Origin: a virus
Direction: 5' to 3' (one strand)
Length of the DNA: 33,718 nucleotides
IMG/VR virus record: IMGVR_UViG_3300046499_000523
Span: 1 to 33,718 of that record
Below the pieces are notes generated by a model. That model did not search any database. It saw only the letters and a list, made by a program, of their open reading frames with translations, and was not told the DNA's origin. Below are positions 1 through 6,343 of the stretch, piece by piece. The stretch's first letter is position 1, and each line of letters opens with the position of its first letter. The translations under genes and the position numbers were made by a program.

Positions 1-225
1 TGGACCGGGAAGTCCGGCGCCGACCTCGCCGAGGAGAACCGCGACACCGCCGAGTGGATCGCCCTGATGCACCCGGGCGTCGGCGAGCCGCTCGCCGACT
101 GGCTGGAGAGGCAGGCCGCCACCTGGTCGACATCCGTACCCGTGCACGACACCTGCACCCCGGCGACATGCGCCGCCACGGCCGCCCTCGCCGTGGCCCG
201 TGCGCTGCTCGGGACCGCCCGGTGA
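1..225 (+). CDS. Hypothetical phage protein, 5'-truncated by window edge
   Basis: Frame 1 is open from the first base to a TGA at 223-225, giving the last 74 residues of a protein. The visible part reads WTGKSGADLAEENRDTAEWI at the start and ends in an Ala-rich helix, ALAVARALLGTAR. It has no membrane segment. I do not recognise a named domain, although the C-terminal pattern reminds me of small uncharacterised Streptomyces phage proteins. The next gene starts inside its stop codon (GTGA overlap), so it belongs to the same transcript. Two cysteines are present but there is no clear zinc-ribbon pattern. The true start lies outside the window, so total length is unknown. Confidence 0.6.
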   Translation, partial: WTGKSGADLAEENRDTAEWIALMHPGVGEPLADWLERQAATWSTSVPVHDTCTPATCAATAALAVARALLGTAR

Positions 226-605
226 GCGCCGTGTGGTGGTGGCTCCTCGCCCCCGCCGTCGCCGCGCTGGCCGTGTTCCTCGCCGCCGCACGGGCCGGCA
301 GCCGAAGCGACGACACCACCACCCGGCAGGCCGCACAGCAGCGAGGCAGAGACATCGCCTACCGGATCCGCGCTGAACTCGTCTGCTGCGACATCTACGA
401 CCGGGTGAACTCCGGGGAGATGACGCTGCCCGACGTCAAGACGACCCGCGACTGGCATGACCTCTGCTACTGGGGCGAGGCATCCGCCCAGGTTGCCGAG
501 GGCCAGTGCCCCGGCTACGAGACGGTCCCGAACATCTGCCAGTGCGACTGCGCCGGCTGCAAGCACAGCTGTGACGCGCACCACAACGAAGGAGACCCGT
601 CGTGA
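222..605 (+). CDS. Membrane-anchored Cys-rich hypothetical protein
   Basis: This 127-residue protein starts at a GTG that overlaps the previous stop by four bases (GTGA), which implies translational coupling. Residues about 4-25 (VWWWLLAPAVAALAVFLAAA) form one hydrophobic helix followed by Arg, as in an N-terminal signal anchor. The soluble part holds a CC pair, an LCYWGE motif and a C-terminal cluster CQCDCAGCKHSCDAHH, rich enough in Cys and His to bind metal or form disulfides. No family is recognised. Its place in a run of small coupled genes suggests an accessory phage function. An alternative upstream start in the same frame would lose the coupling and overlap the previous gene heavily, so it was not chosen. 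Confidence 0.6.
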   Translation: MSAVWWWLLAPAVAALAVFLAAARAGSRSDDTTTRQAAQQRGRDIAYRIRAELVCCDIYDRVNSGEMTLPDVKTTRDWHDLCYWGEASAQVAEGQCPGYETVPNICQCDCAGCKHSCDAHHNEGDPS

Positions 606-970
606 CCGCGATCGACCCCATCCCGCCCGACTTCGACGGCTGTGCCCGCTCCTGCCGCAAGACCCGTACCCACACTCACCTCTGGGGTGACTGCGCTCAC
701 GCCCCTGAGGGTGCCCGGCCCGAGCCCCGCGTCTCGTTCTTCCGCCACGGCACGGGCCCTGACGGGGCGCCCGCGATCCTCACCGAGTCCCTGACCGTCA
801 GCGACCTGGCCGAGCGGATCGAGAAGGCTCTCCGCAGCGTCGGCATCACCCTCGGGCCGAAGTCGCTGGAGCTGCTGGAGGACGGGCACCGGATGCACCT
901 GACGGGCGGGGAGTACGCGGCGATGGCGCTGACCGTCGCCATGGACCTGGCCGAGGACCCTCAGCCGTGA
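602..970 (+). CDS. Hypothetical protein, 122 aa
   Basis: The GTG start overlaps the upstream stop (GTGA) and the gene ends in a GTGA overlap with the next gene, so it lies inside the coupled run. The N-terminal third has a short Cys/His group (CARSCRKTRTHTHLWGDCAH) that could bind a metal. The rest is predicted to be mixed and ends in an acidic helix, MALTVAMDLAEDPQP. There is no membrane segment or signal peptide. No domain is recognised. Codon use matches its neighbours. Confidence 0.6.
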   Translation: MTAIDPIPPDFDGCARSCRKTRTHTHLWGDCAHAPEGARPEPRVSFFRHGTGPDGAPAILTESLTVSDLAERIEKALRSVGITLGPKSLELLEDGHRMHLTGGEYAAMALTVAMDLAEDPQP

Positions 971-1176
971 CCGCCGCCCTGGTCGACGTGCTCGGCATCG
1001 CAGGCTGCACCGTCGGTGTCGTCGCGGTCCTCGCCGCCATCTGCGCGGCCGACGCGCACATCGAAGGCCGGGCCCTCCGGCGCGCCGCACGCCGCCAAGA
1101 GCACGCCGTCGTCCGCGAGGCCGAGGACATCACCCGCACCGCAGCCCACACCGGACAGACAGGAGACCAGCCGTGA
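967..1176 (+). CDS. Small single-pass membrane protein
   Basis: This 69-residue protein starts with GTG in a 4-base overlap with the upstream stop and is itself overlapped by the next start. Residues about 4-28 (ALVDVLGIAGCTVGVVAVLA) form a hydrophobic helix, followed by a basic and amphipathic cytoplasmic tail rich in Arg, Ala and Glu. Such small bitopic proteins are common in actinophage early regions, but no named family fits. Function is unknown. Confidence 0.55.
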   Translation: MTAALVDVLGIAGCTVGVVAVLAAICAADAHIEGRALRRAARRQEHAVVREAEDITRTAAHTGQTGDQP

Positions 1177-1370
1177 AGGGCCCGTTCAACCTCGGCCAGT
1201 ACTGGCTGAACCCCGGCGACGACTCCGTCACCCTGCACTGCCGCACCTGCGGCGACGGGGTCTTCGCCCGGCCCGGCGACCAGTACTGGCAGCTGATCGG
1301 CCCGGCACCCGGCCTCGACCTGATCACCCACATCGCCCGGCAGCACCACGACACCTACCACCAGGAGTAG
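1173..1370 (+). CDS. Small Cys/His protein, possible zinc ribbon
   Basis: This is a 65-residue protein with a GTG start coupled to the upstream stop. The centre contains LHCRTCGDGVF, a CxxC knuckle, and the C-terminus contains HIARQHHDTYHQE, giving one CxxC plus several His residues that could complete a metal site. Aromatic residues are frequent (YWL, QYWQL). There is no membrane segment. No family is named with confidence. It may be a small zinc-binding phage protein. Confidence 0.55.
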   Translation: MKGPFNLGQYWLNPGDDSVTLHCRTCGDGVFARPGDQYWQLIGPAPGLDLITHIARQHHDTYHQE

Positions 1371-1372
1371 CC

Positions 1373-1603
1373 GTGCCCGACCCCGCCCGTCTGACTGTCG
1401 ACACGATCACCGACGACCAGCTCGACGCCCTGTACGCCCGCCTCGCCGCAGCGGAGCGCGCCCTTGCCGCCGTCCGCAGGCTGGCCGCGCTCACCAGTCA
1501 GCTCGACCCGCACAGCCGCAGCGACTACCTGATGGGCGCCAAGGATGTGCTGGACCGGGCGACCCGCACCATCGACCGCACCACCAGAGAGGCAAGCCGA
1601 TGA
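1373..1603 (+). CDS. Small helical hypothetical protein
   Basis: This 76-residue protein starts at GTG 1373, just after the previous stop, with AGGAG in the preceding codons as ribosome binding site. It begins with LTVDTITDDQLDALYARLAA and is then Ala/Arg-rich, with regularly spaced Leu and Ala typical of a two-helix coiled coil. A longer reading of the same frame begins near 1016 but runs antiparallel to no signal and overlaps two coupled genes, so the short start is preferred. The LTxDxITDDxLDxLY pattern is common in small Streptomyces phage proteins, but no function is known. Confidence 0.55.
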   Translation: MPDPARLTVDTITDDQLDALYARLAAAERALAAVRRLAALTSQLDPHSRSDYLMGAKDVLDRATRTIDRTTREASR

Positions 1604-1767
1604 CCGCCACCCCGACCGTGCAGGGCCGCTGCCCCGCCTGCTCCCGCACCACGCTAATCCTCGGCGTCGGCGGGTACGTGACCTGCTCGCACCTGGAATG
1701 CCCCGACCCGTCCGCGGCGAGCGACCTGCTCGACCTGCCCGTTATCAGCCCGGAGGCCCAGCGATGA
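1600..1767 (+). CDS. DUF6085-like zinc-ribbon protein, 55 aa
   Basis: The gene begins at an ATG in an ATGA overlap and ends in another ATGA overlap, so it is flanked on both sides by coupled genes. The protein has two Cys pairs, GRCPACSRTTLILG near the start and GYVTCSHLECPDP in the middle, which form the layout of a small zinc ribbon. The pattern (Q)GRCPAC-x(13)-YVTCSxLxCPDP matches my memory of the DUF6085 family seen in Streptomyces and their phages. Function of that family is unknown. Family assignment is from recall, not from a search. Confidence 0.6.
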   Translation: MTATPTVQGRCPACSRTTLILGVGGYVTCSHLECPDPSAASDLLDLPVISPEAQR

Positions 1768-3041
1768 CCGGCAGCGCGTACCAGGCTCAGCTCGTGGCCC
1801 AGCTCCGTGCGGCGGAGGACGAGCTCGCCCGGCGTCGCCGTGCCGCCGAGCAGGTCCGCGCCTTGCACTACCCAGAGGGCAGCATGTGGGGCGGCCTGCA
1901 GTGCTACGAGTGCCAGCACGAGTACCCGTGCCCGACCGTCACCGCGCTCGGCGGGGAACCCGCAGCCACGTCGGTGATGGAGGCCCAGCGGTACCGGCTC
2001 GCGTGGCAGTCCGCCCGCAGCCGGGCCCTGGCCAACCTCGCCGCGCTCGACGCCACCCTCGACACCAGCGCCCTCTCGTACGCCCTGGTCGACGCGCACG
2101 CCGAGCTCCGCGCCACCGAGGAAGCCCGAGACGGCGCGTACCGCGAGCGCGCCCACCTCACCGCGTGGCTCGCCACCCTCCACCCCGCCGTCATCGCCCC
2201 CGCCCCCGACGTCGACGAGCCCGGCTGGCAGATCCTCTACCTCACCGCGGGCGGGCGGCAGATGTCCTGGCACATCCACCCCCGCGACGCCGACCTGTAC
2301 GCGCACGTCGAGCGCGTGCCCGCGGACGACCCGCGCGCGCAATGGGACGGCCACACCACCGAAGCCAAGTACCAGGCAATCCAGGGGCTCGCCGCCGCGA
2401 CCGGCGATCACTCTGCGGCTACCCGCAACGTGATCAAGCCGAGTGATCACGATGGCGGCACCGACAACGTGATCACCCTGCCGCCGCAGCCCGTCCGGCC
2501 CGGCTCCATCGAGGCCGAACCCGTCACGCTGACGGCCCGGCACCTGTCCTACCCGCGACCCGCCTGCCCCGGATGCGAATGGGCCGCACACCCGCCGCTC
2601 ACCTGCGACGAGGTAGCCACCTGGCGGGCCCAGTTCGACAACCTCTTCGCAGAGGGGCTCACGGAGATCCGGACGGACGACAGCAACGCGATCGGCTACC
2701 GCGGTGTGGTCAATGCGCCGCTCAGCTTCGAGACCATCGCCGCCCTCGCGGCCAAGCTGAAGCAGAACACTGTGCCGCGGCGCAAGGTCCATCGCTCCGC
2801 AGTGGCGCCGGCCACGGACCTGACCGTCATCACCACCGACCCCGTCCAGGAAATCGCGGCCGAGCCTGTCACCCTCGACGCGCTGAAGCGCAAGTTCTTC
2901 GCCGAATCAGCCAGCCGCCTCGGCGCACAGGTCGGGCAGATCGGCCAGTTCTTCGGCTTCCCGATGATCGCCGACACGGAACTGCCGCCGGGCGAGGTGC
3001 ACATGCGCCCCCACCCGCAGACCGCCAAGGCCCGGCCGTGA
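1764..3041 (+). CDS. Multi-domain WDGH-domain protein
   Basis: This 425-residue protein starts at ATG 1764 with GGAGG about 8 bases upstream and an ATGA overlap. Residues 1-35 form a charged helix. Cys47, Cys50, His52 and Cys56 form a possible metal site. The segment from about 150 to 215 (PGWQILYLTAGG onward) ends in W194-D-G-H197 and then TTEAKYQAI, the signature after which the WDGH domain of Streptomyces phage proteins is named. A low-complexity linker follows. A second Cys pair (CPGCEW, C268 and C271) starts a C-terminal region of about 150 residues with no recognised domain. The length suggests a fusion of two units. Molecular function is unknown. The linker DNA carries a cluster of GTGATCA motifs (see findings). 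Confidence 0.65.
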   Translation: MTGSAYQAQLVAQLRAAEDELARRRRAAEQVRALHYPEGSMWGGLQCYECQHEYPCPTVTALGGEPAATSVMEAQRYRLAWQSARSRALANLAALDATLDTSALSYALVDAHAELRATEEARDGAYRERAHLTAWLATLHPAVIAPAPDVDEPGWQILYLTAGGRQMSWHIHPRDADLYAHVERVPADDPRAQWDGHTTEAKYQAIQGLAAATGDHSAATRNVIKPSDHDGGTDNVITLPPQPVRPGSIEAEPVTLTARHLSYPRPACPGCEWAAHPPLTCDEVATWRAQFDNLFAEGLTEIRTDDSNAIGYRGVVNAPLSFETIAALAAKLKQNTVPRRKVHRSAVAPATDLTVITTDPVQEIAAEPVTLDALKRKFFAESASRLGAQVGQIGQFFGFPMIADTELPPGEVHMRPHPQTAKARP

Positions 3042-3223
3042 GCTGCGCCGACGACCACGACGACCGCTTCGAAGACGAACGCTGGCTCTGGCTCGACGAA
3101 ACCGCGGACGCTGACGACCTCCGCATCACCTACGGACCCACCGGCCCCCACCTCTGGCGCGGCCGCAAATGGATCCCCATCACCGACGTCCAGCTCGCCC
3201 CCGCCTACCAGACCGCACTCTGA
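3038..3223 (+). CDS. Small acidic hypothetical protein
   Basis: The protein has 61 residues and a GTG start overlapping the previous stop (GTGA). The first half is highly acidic (DDHDDRFEDERWLWLDETAD), and the second half has aromatic and basic residues ending in a WRGRKWIPI motif. The strong negative charge is reminiscent of small DNA-mimic or inhibitor proteins, but that is only a suggestion. No family is recognised. Confidence 0.5.
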   Translation: MSCADDHDDRFEDERWLWLDETADADDLRITYGPTGPHLWRGRKWIPITDVQLAPAYQTAL

Positions 3224-3254
3224 CCCGCCGTACCGCCAGCAAGGAGACACCGCC

Positions 3255-3875
3255 GTGCTCGAGTTCGCCGCCGCCACCCGCCTCCACCGCCAGCTCACCG
3301 AGCTCGGTGAGCTGCTCGCCTACGCCCACCTGTTGCTGCTGCCCGGCAGCGCACCCCGCGGCGGCCGCGTCTCCGGCGCCACCCGCACCCCGCCCCTGCC
3401 GTGCCGCGTGGACGTGCTCTCCTGGTTCGGCCCCGCGCCCGAGCCCCGCGGCGCCGTCGTCGACCCGCACGGCGACCAGGGCGGCCCCGCGCCCGTCGTC
3501 GGCACCCTCGCCACCTGGGTCCGCCTCATCGAGGAGGAGAGCGCCTTCGCCGACTGCGAGGCGTACAGCATCGGCGGCATGCTCGGCTACCTCAGCTCCC
3601 AGGCCGTCCTCGCCTGGACCTGCCGGCAGCCCTGGGCCGACGAATACGCCGCCGAGGTCGACACCCTGCACCGCCGGGCCCGCAGCCTCTCCGGCACCCG
3701 GGCCCGCCGGCGGCCCCTTCCGCAGCTCGCCTGCCCGCGCTGCGACCTCTACTCGCTCGTCGAGGAGGACGGCCGCGACACCGAGTGCACGACGCCCGGG
3801 TGCGGCGTCATCCTGCGGCCCGGCGAGGTGTCCGCGCGCGCCGAGCAGATCCTGCGGGAGATGGACGCGGCGTGA
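3255..3875 (+). CDS. Hypothetical protein with C-terminal zinc ribbon
   Basis: This 206-residue protein starts at GTG 3255 after AAGGAG. The N-terminal two thirds are helical (RLHRQLTELGELLAYAHLLL near the start). The last 60 residues contain LACPRCDLYSL and ECTTPGCGVIL, two CxxC-like knuckles about 18 residues apart, as in a rubredoxin-like zinc ribbon. Many Streptomyces phage early proteins end in such a ribbon. The name and function are unknown. The stop codon is only 3 bases from the stop of a leftward gene, so transcription from the two directions converges here. Confidence 0.6.
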   Translation: MLEFAAATRLHRQLTELGELLAYAHLLLLPGSAPRGGRVSGATRTPPLPCRVDVLSWFGPAPEPRGAVVDPHGDQGGPAPVVGTLATWVRLIEEESAFADCEAYSIGGMLGYLSSQAVLAWTCRQPWADEYAAEVDTLHRRARSLSGTRARRRPLPQLACPRCDLYSLVEEDGRDTECTTPGCGVILRPGEVSARAEQILREMDAA

Positions 3876-3878
3876 CCG

Positions 3879-4079
3879 TCAGGCGCCCGTCTGGCCCCTG
3901 GGGGCCGGCGGGCGCTCCGGCAGTTCCGCCCCGGGCCGCCGCAGGTACCAGGCGACGAGAGCACGGAGCACGGCCGCGCGGTTCCGCAGGCCGGCCCGGA
4001 CGCCGAGGTCGTCCCAGTCCCCGTCAGGGATGCGCACGACCCGGTTCGTGGTGTGGGTGTCCTTCGCGCGGCTGACCAT
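3879..4079 (-). CDS. Ribbon-helix-helix regulator, leftward
   Basis: The 66-residue protein has an N-terminal basic stretch, then TNRVVRIPDGDWDDLGVRAG as a beta strand plus helix 1, and RNRAAVLRALVAWYLRRPG as helix 2. This is the size and order of RHH (CopG/Arc-like) DNA-binding proteins. The C-terminal 15 residues are Pro/Arg-rich. ATG 4079 is chosen because it lies 7 bases downstream of a TACGCT -10 box (leaderless). A longer reading adds an unlikely N-terminus that crosses the palindromic operator. It is divergent from a second RHH gene, and the two probably regulate each other and themselves. RHH function is inferred from the sequence pattern. Confidence 0.7.
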   Translation of the reverse strand: MVSRAKDTHTTNRVVRIPDGDWDDLGVRAGLRNRAAVLRALVAWYLRRPGAELPERPPAPRGQTGA

Positions 4080-4085
4080 CCGCCC

Positions 4086-4114
4086 AGCGTAGGGGCTGCA
4101 TATGCAGTAGTCGA
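4086..4114 (-). promoter_or_regulatory. Leftward leaderless promoter
   Basis: Reading the minus strand, TCGACT (plus 4109-4114) is followed after 17 bases by TACGCT (plus 4086-4091), a TAnnnT -10 box. Six bases then separate it from the ATG of the leftward RHH gene, so the expected start point is at the A of ATG. The -35 is weak (4 of 6). The operator TGCATATGCA at 4097-4106 fills the spacer. Confidence 0.45.
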
Positions 4115-4168
4115 GCAATCCCCTTGCCATGCATATGCACGACTGGCTAGGGTGTGCATATGCACACC
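4097..4168. promoter_or_regulatory. Three-site TGCATATGCA operator cluster
   Basis: The perfect 10-bp palindrome TGCATATGCA occurs at 4097-4106, 4130-4139 and 4155-4164. The third copy is extended to an 18-bp perfect palindrome, GGTGTGCATATGCACACC, at 4151-4168. Centre spacings are 33 and 25 bp. In such GC-rich DNA an AT-centred 10-mer occurring three times in 70 bp is far from chance. The sites lie between divergent RHH genes and overlap both promoters, which is the standard layout for an autoregulatory operator. Confidence 0.75.
4124..4153 (+). promoter_or_regulatory. Rightward leaderless promoter
   Basis: TTGCCA (4124-4129, 5 of 6 to TTGACA) and TAGGGT (4148-4153, TAnnnT) are separated by 18 bases. 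The predicted start point falls about 7 bases downstream, at the A of ATG 4160. One operator lies in the spacer and another covers the start point, so repressor binding would block the promoter. Confidence 0.55.
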
Positions 4169-4336
4169 GCCGACATTGAGCCGGCCCAGACCGGCATGCC
4201 CGCGCCGCCCGCGACCAAGAAGGTCGTCGGCGGGATCACTCTCTACGGACCGCAGCTCGCCAAGCTCGACAAGGCGACCACCGACGGCACCAGCCGTTCC
4301 GCGATCCTGCGCCACCTGATCGACCAGTACCTCTGA
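4160..4336 (+). CDS. Ribbon-helix-helix regulator, rightward
   Basis: The 58-residue protein ends in GGITLYGPQLAKLDKATTD and GTSRSAILRHLIDQYL, a beta strand followed by two helices with the SRSAILRxLI pattern typical of CopG-like RHH repressors. The first 20 residues are flexible and Pro/Ala-rich. ATG 4160 is preferred over GTG 4154 because the -10 box ends at 4153 and would make a leaderless mRNA beginning with this ATG. A weak AGGG also precedes it. It is divergent from the other RHH gene and shares its operators. It may bind TGCATATGCA as a dimer of dimers; this is inference. Confidence 0.7.
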   Translation: MHTADIEPAQTGMPAPPATKKVVGGITLYGPQLAKLDKATTDGTSRSAILRHLIDQYL

Positions 4337-4432
4337 CAACAGAACGGGCCCGGAAGGCTCAGCCCGCGAGTGCTCCAACACCCGCGGCGTCAACGCCAAC
4401 CGGACCCGCCGACCACAGGAGAGCGACCTCCC

Positions 4433-4612
4433 ATGGACAGCCAGCACCTTAGCGCGCCCAGCGCGCCCGCGATCACCCCGGACCCGGCCAGCCGTGACAA
4501 CGACCGGCAGCCCGCCCCGTACGCCCTCGTGACCGGCCCCGCCGCCACCGTCGGCCGCCCCGTCCACGTCCCCAGTTCCGAGCGCCCCTCCCAGCGCGCC
4601 TACGGCCGCTAG
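4433..4612 (+). CDS. Small Pro/Ala/Ser-rich hypothetical protein
   Basis: This 59-residue protein starts at ATG 4433, with AGGAGAG about 10 bases upstream. The composition is Pro-, Ala-, Ser- and Arg-rich and apparently disordered (LSAPSAPAITPDPASRDNDR), and the end is RPSQRAYGR. It has no membrane segment. It sits directly before the SpdB-like gene, with a 123-base gap. No family is recognised. Coding status rests on the ribosome binding site and codon bias and is less certain than for longer genes. Confidence 0.4.
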   Translation: MDSQHLSAPSAPAITPDPASRDNDRQPAPYALVTGPAATVGRPVHVPSSERPSQRAYGR

Positions 4613-4735
4613 CCACCTCCCCCCAGTACTCGGCGGAAGGCCAGCGCCCAGCGCGCCGTGGTCACCGCCCTGCCACCGCCCGGGCCGAGGTGCACACCAT
4701 CCCTCGGCCCGGGCCACCATCCCCGGAGCACACCC

Positions 4736-5815
4736 ATGAGCCTGCTCACGCGCGACGTCGAGCGCACCCGCCTCGTCCCGTTCGCCCCCTACGAGGGCGC
4801 CCCCGTCGAACTCGTCCCCGAGAAGTACACCGTCCAGGTCCCCCGCGACTGGGACCGCGCCGTCCTCGCCGGAGTCGCCGGTGGCACCGGCGTCCTCCTC
4901 ACCCTCGCCGTCGTCTGGTCCACCGCCAGCATTGGCGCCCTCCTCGCCCTTAGCGGAGTCCTGGCCGTCATCGCGTACGGCGTCGCCGCCGTCTTCGACG
5001 CCGCGTGGATCATCTGCATGGCGCTGGAGTGGCTCGCCCGCTACGACCCTCGCAGGGCCGTCATGCCACGCCGAGCCGGGTACGTCGCCCTCGGCATCTC
5101 CATGGCCGCCATCGCCACCCGCGAAATCCTCCCGCACGGCTGGTCCGGCGTGCCCGTCGGCATCATCGGCGCGGCCGTCTCCCTCATCGCCAAGGGTGTC
5201 TGGACCCTCGCCATCAAGGCCACCGCGAAGGAACTCTCCCCGGTCGCCGAGCAGTACGTCGCCCGCCGCCAGGCCGCCGCCGGTGCCGAGCTCGCCATGG
5301 CCGTCGTCGACCGGCAGCTCGCCCGCACCCGCCACCAGCTCGACGCCTACCGCGAGGCGTACGGCGCCGCCGAGACCGTCACCGTCGACCGGCCCGTCCC
5401 GGACCCCGACAGGCCGTCCGGACGACCGGCCAGCCTGCCCGCCACCATCAGGTCCGCCATCCTCGCCGCCCTCACGGTCTCACCCGGCGCGGGCCCCGAG
5501 GAGATCGTCGAGAACCTCGCCCGCGTCGGCATCGACACCGACGCGGACACTGTCCGGACACTGTCCGACTCCGTGTCCGGACAGCACCCGGACACGCCGG
5601 ACAGCAGGTCAGGCACCGTGCTCGCCCTCGCCCCGCACGCCCCGGGCGACACCATCACGGACACTGTCCGATCCGCTGTCCGGACCCTCGGACAGGACGT
5701 CGACGCCGTCCTGTCCGCTGTCCGCCGCGTCCACGGCTCCGAGGTCGAGCGGGAGACGGTCCGCCGACTCGTCGACCGGGTCACCGGCCGCGGCCGCAAG
5801 GCGGTGAACCGCTGA
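4736..5815 (+). CDS. SpdB-like multi-pass membrane protein
   Basis: This 359-residue protein starts at ATG 4736 with GGAG 7 bases upstream. Hydrophobic helices lie at about 42-63, 66-97, 113-128 and 138-160, with WLARYDPRRA between helices two and three. A helical cytoplasmic stretch follows (170-205, with RxxxQLxxxR spacing), then a linker and a C-terminal region (255-359) with repeated TVRxL and AVRxV motifs. The organisation (short N-tail, four helices, long charged tail) resembles SpdB proteins that help spread Streptomyces plasmids and integrative elements from hypha to hypha. Family assignment is by recall of layout and the YDPRR motif. The 3' third carries a dense array of TGTCCG/CGGACA hexamers. 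The stop overlaps the next start. Confidence 0.6.
   Translation: MSLLTRDVERTRLVPFAPYEGAPVELVPEKYTVQVPRDWDRAVLAGVAGGTGVLLTLAVVWSTASIGALLALSGVLAVIAYGVAAVFDAAWIICMALEWLARYDPRRAVMPRRAGYVALGISMAAIATREILPHGWSGVPVGIIGAAVSLIAKGVWTLAIKATAKELSPVAEQYVARRQAAAGAELAMAVVDRQLARTRHQLDAYREAYGAAETVTVDRPVPDPDRPSGRPASLPATIRSAILAALTVSPGAGPEEIVENLARVGIDTDADTVRTLSDSVSGQHPDTPDSRSGTVLALAPHAPGDTITDTVRSAVRTLGQDVDAVLSAVRRVHGSEVERETVRRLVDRVTGRGRKAVNR
5551..5724. repeat. TGTCCG/CGGACA hexamer array
   Basis: TGTCCG occurs at 5551, 5562, 5574, 5665, 5677, 5712 and 5719, and CGGACA at 5555, 5578, 5589, 5598, 5658 and 5689 (first bases). Two pairs join into the palindrome TGTCCGGACA (5551-5560 and 5574-5583). The array lies inside the coding region of the SpdB-like protein, where it encodes TVR/LS-type residues in different contexts. 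Roughly one tenth of an occurrence would be expected by base composition in this length, so the clustering is real. Confidence 0.65.
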
Positions 5816-5976
5816 TGGGCATCTGGGCCAAGATCACCGGCACCTCCGACAGCCCGGCCACCGGCCGGACCCCGAAGGAACGCCGCCGCCGCGAGCGCGA
5901 GATCCGCGCGATCGACGCCTCCACCTCCCGGTGGCTCCGCTCCGGCGGCCACTCCACCAACCCGCCCCGCCGCTGA
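5815..5976 (+). CDS. Small basic hypothetical protein
   Basis: The start ATG overlaps the stop of the SpdB-like gene by one base (TGATG). The 53-residue protein begins MGIWAKITGTSDSPATG and continues with a strongly basic helix, KERRRREREIRAID. It contains no hydrophobic segment. The basic character would suit nucleic-acid or membrane-surface binding. In Streptomyces mobile elements, short basic proteins often follow spdB, but I cannot name this one. Confidence 0.5.
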   Translation: MGIWAKITGTSDSPATGRTPKERRRREREIRAIDASTSRWLRSGGHSTNPPRR

Positions 5977-5987
5977 AGGAGCCAGCC

Positions 5988-6077
5988 ATGGGATACGTGA
6001 TCTGCATCCTCCTCGCCATCCCCGACGTCGCCCTCCTCATCTGGGGCGTCCGCGAGCTCACCCGCAGGGCCCGATGA
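5988..6077 (+). CDS. 29-aa membrane miniprotein
   Basis: ATG 5988 is preceded by AAGGAG about 7 bases upstream, and the stop overlaps the next ATG (ATGA). The peptide GYVICILLAIPDVALLIWGV is one transmembrane helix followed by a basic RELTRRAR tail. Its fine ribosome binding site and coupling to a real neighbour support translation despite the tiny size. Function is unknown. Confidence 0.5.
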   Translation: MGYVICILLAIPDVALLIWGVRELTRRAR

Positions 6078-6343
6078 CCAGCCTCGGCCACAACGTCACT
6101 GCGGCCGCCGCCGCCCTCGCCCCCGCCGTCTGGTGGGCCTCCCAGCTCACCAACTCCACCTCGGTCGGCCCGCTCGCCCCGCTCGGCCTCACCGCGGCGG
6201 CCCTCCTCGTCACCATCACCGCGGACCGGGTCGCTACCTGCTGGCCCACCCGGGCCCTGCTCTTCGTGCCGCTCGCCGCTCTGCCCATGTCCCCGGCCGC
6301 CGCCCACGCGGCCATCACCTTCGCCACCGGAGTAGCCCTGTGA
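6074..6343 (+). CDS. Small membrane protein, 89 aa
   Basis: The ATG overlaps the preceding stop (ATGA) and the stop overlaps the next GTG. Three hydrophobic stretches are visible: AAALAPAVWWASQL, LGLTAAALLVTITA and LLFVPLAALPMSPAAAHAAI, so two to three membrane passes are likely. It belongs to the membrane-protein run downstream of the SpdB-like gene. No family is recognised. Confidence 0.55.
   Translation: MTSLGHNVTAAAAALAPAVWWASQLTNSTSVGPLAPLGLTAAALLVTITADRVATCWPTRALLFVPLAALPMSPAAAHAAITFATGVAL

Noticed and set aside
2573-3037. Upstream extension of the 3038-3223 protein
   Set aside because: It overlaps the WDGH protein in another frame. The coupled GTG at 3038 is the better start.
5005-5976. 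323-codon frame over the SpdB-like gene
   Set aside because: Shifted frame with Arg/His/Pro-rich composition. Only its last 53 codons (from 5815) are accepted as a gene.
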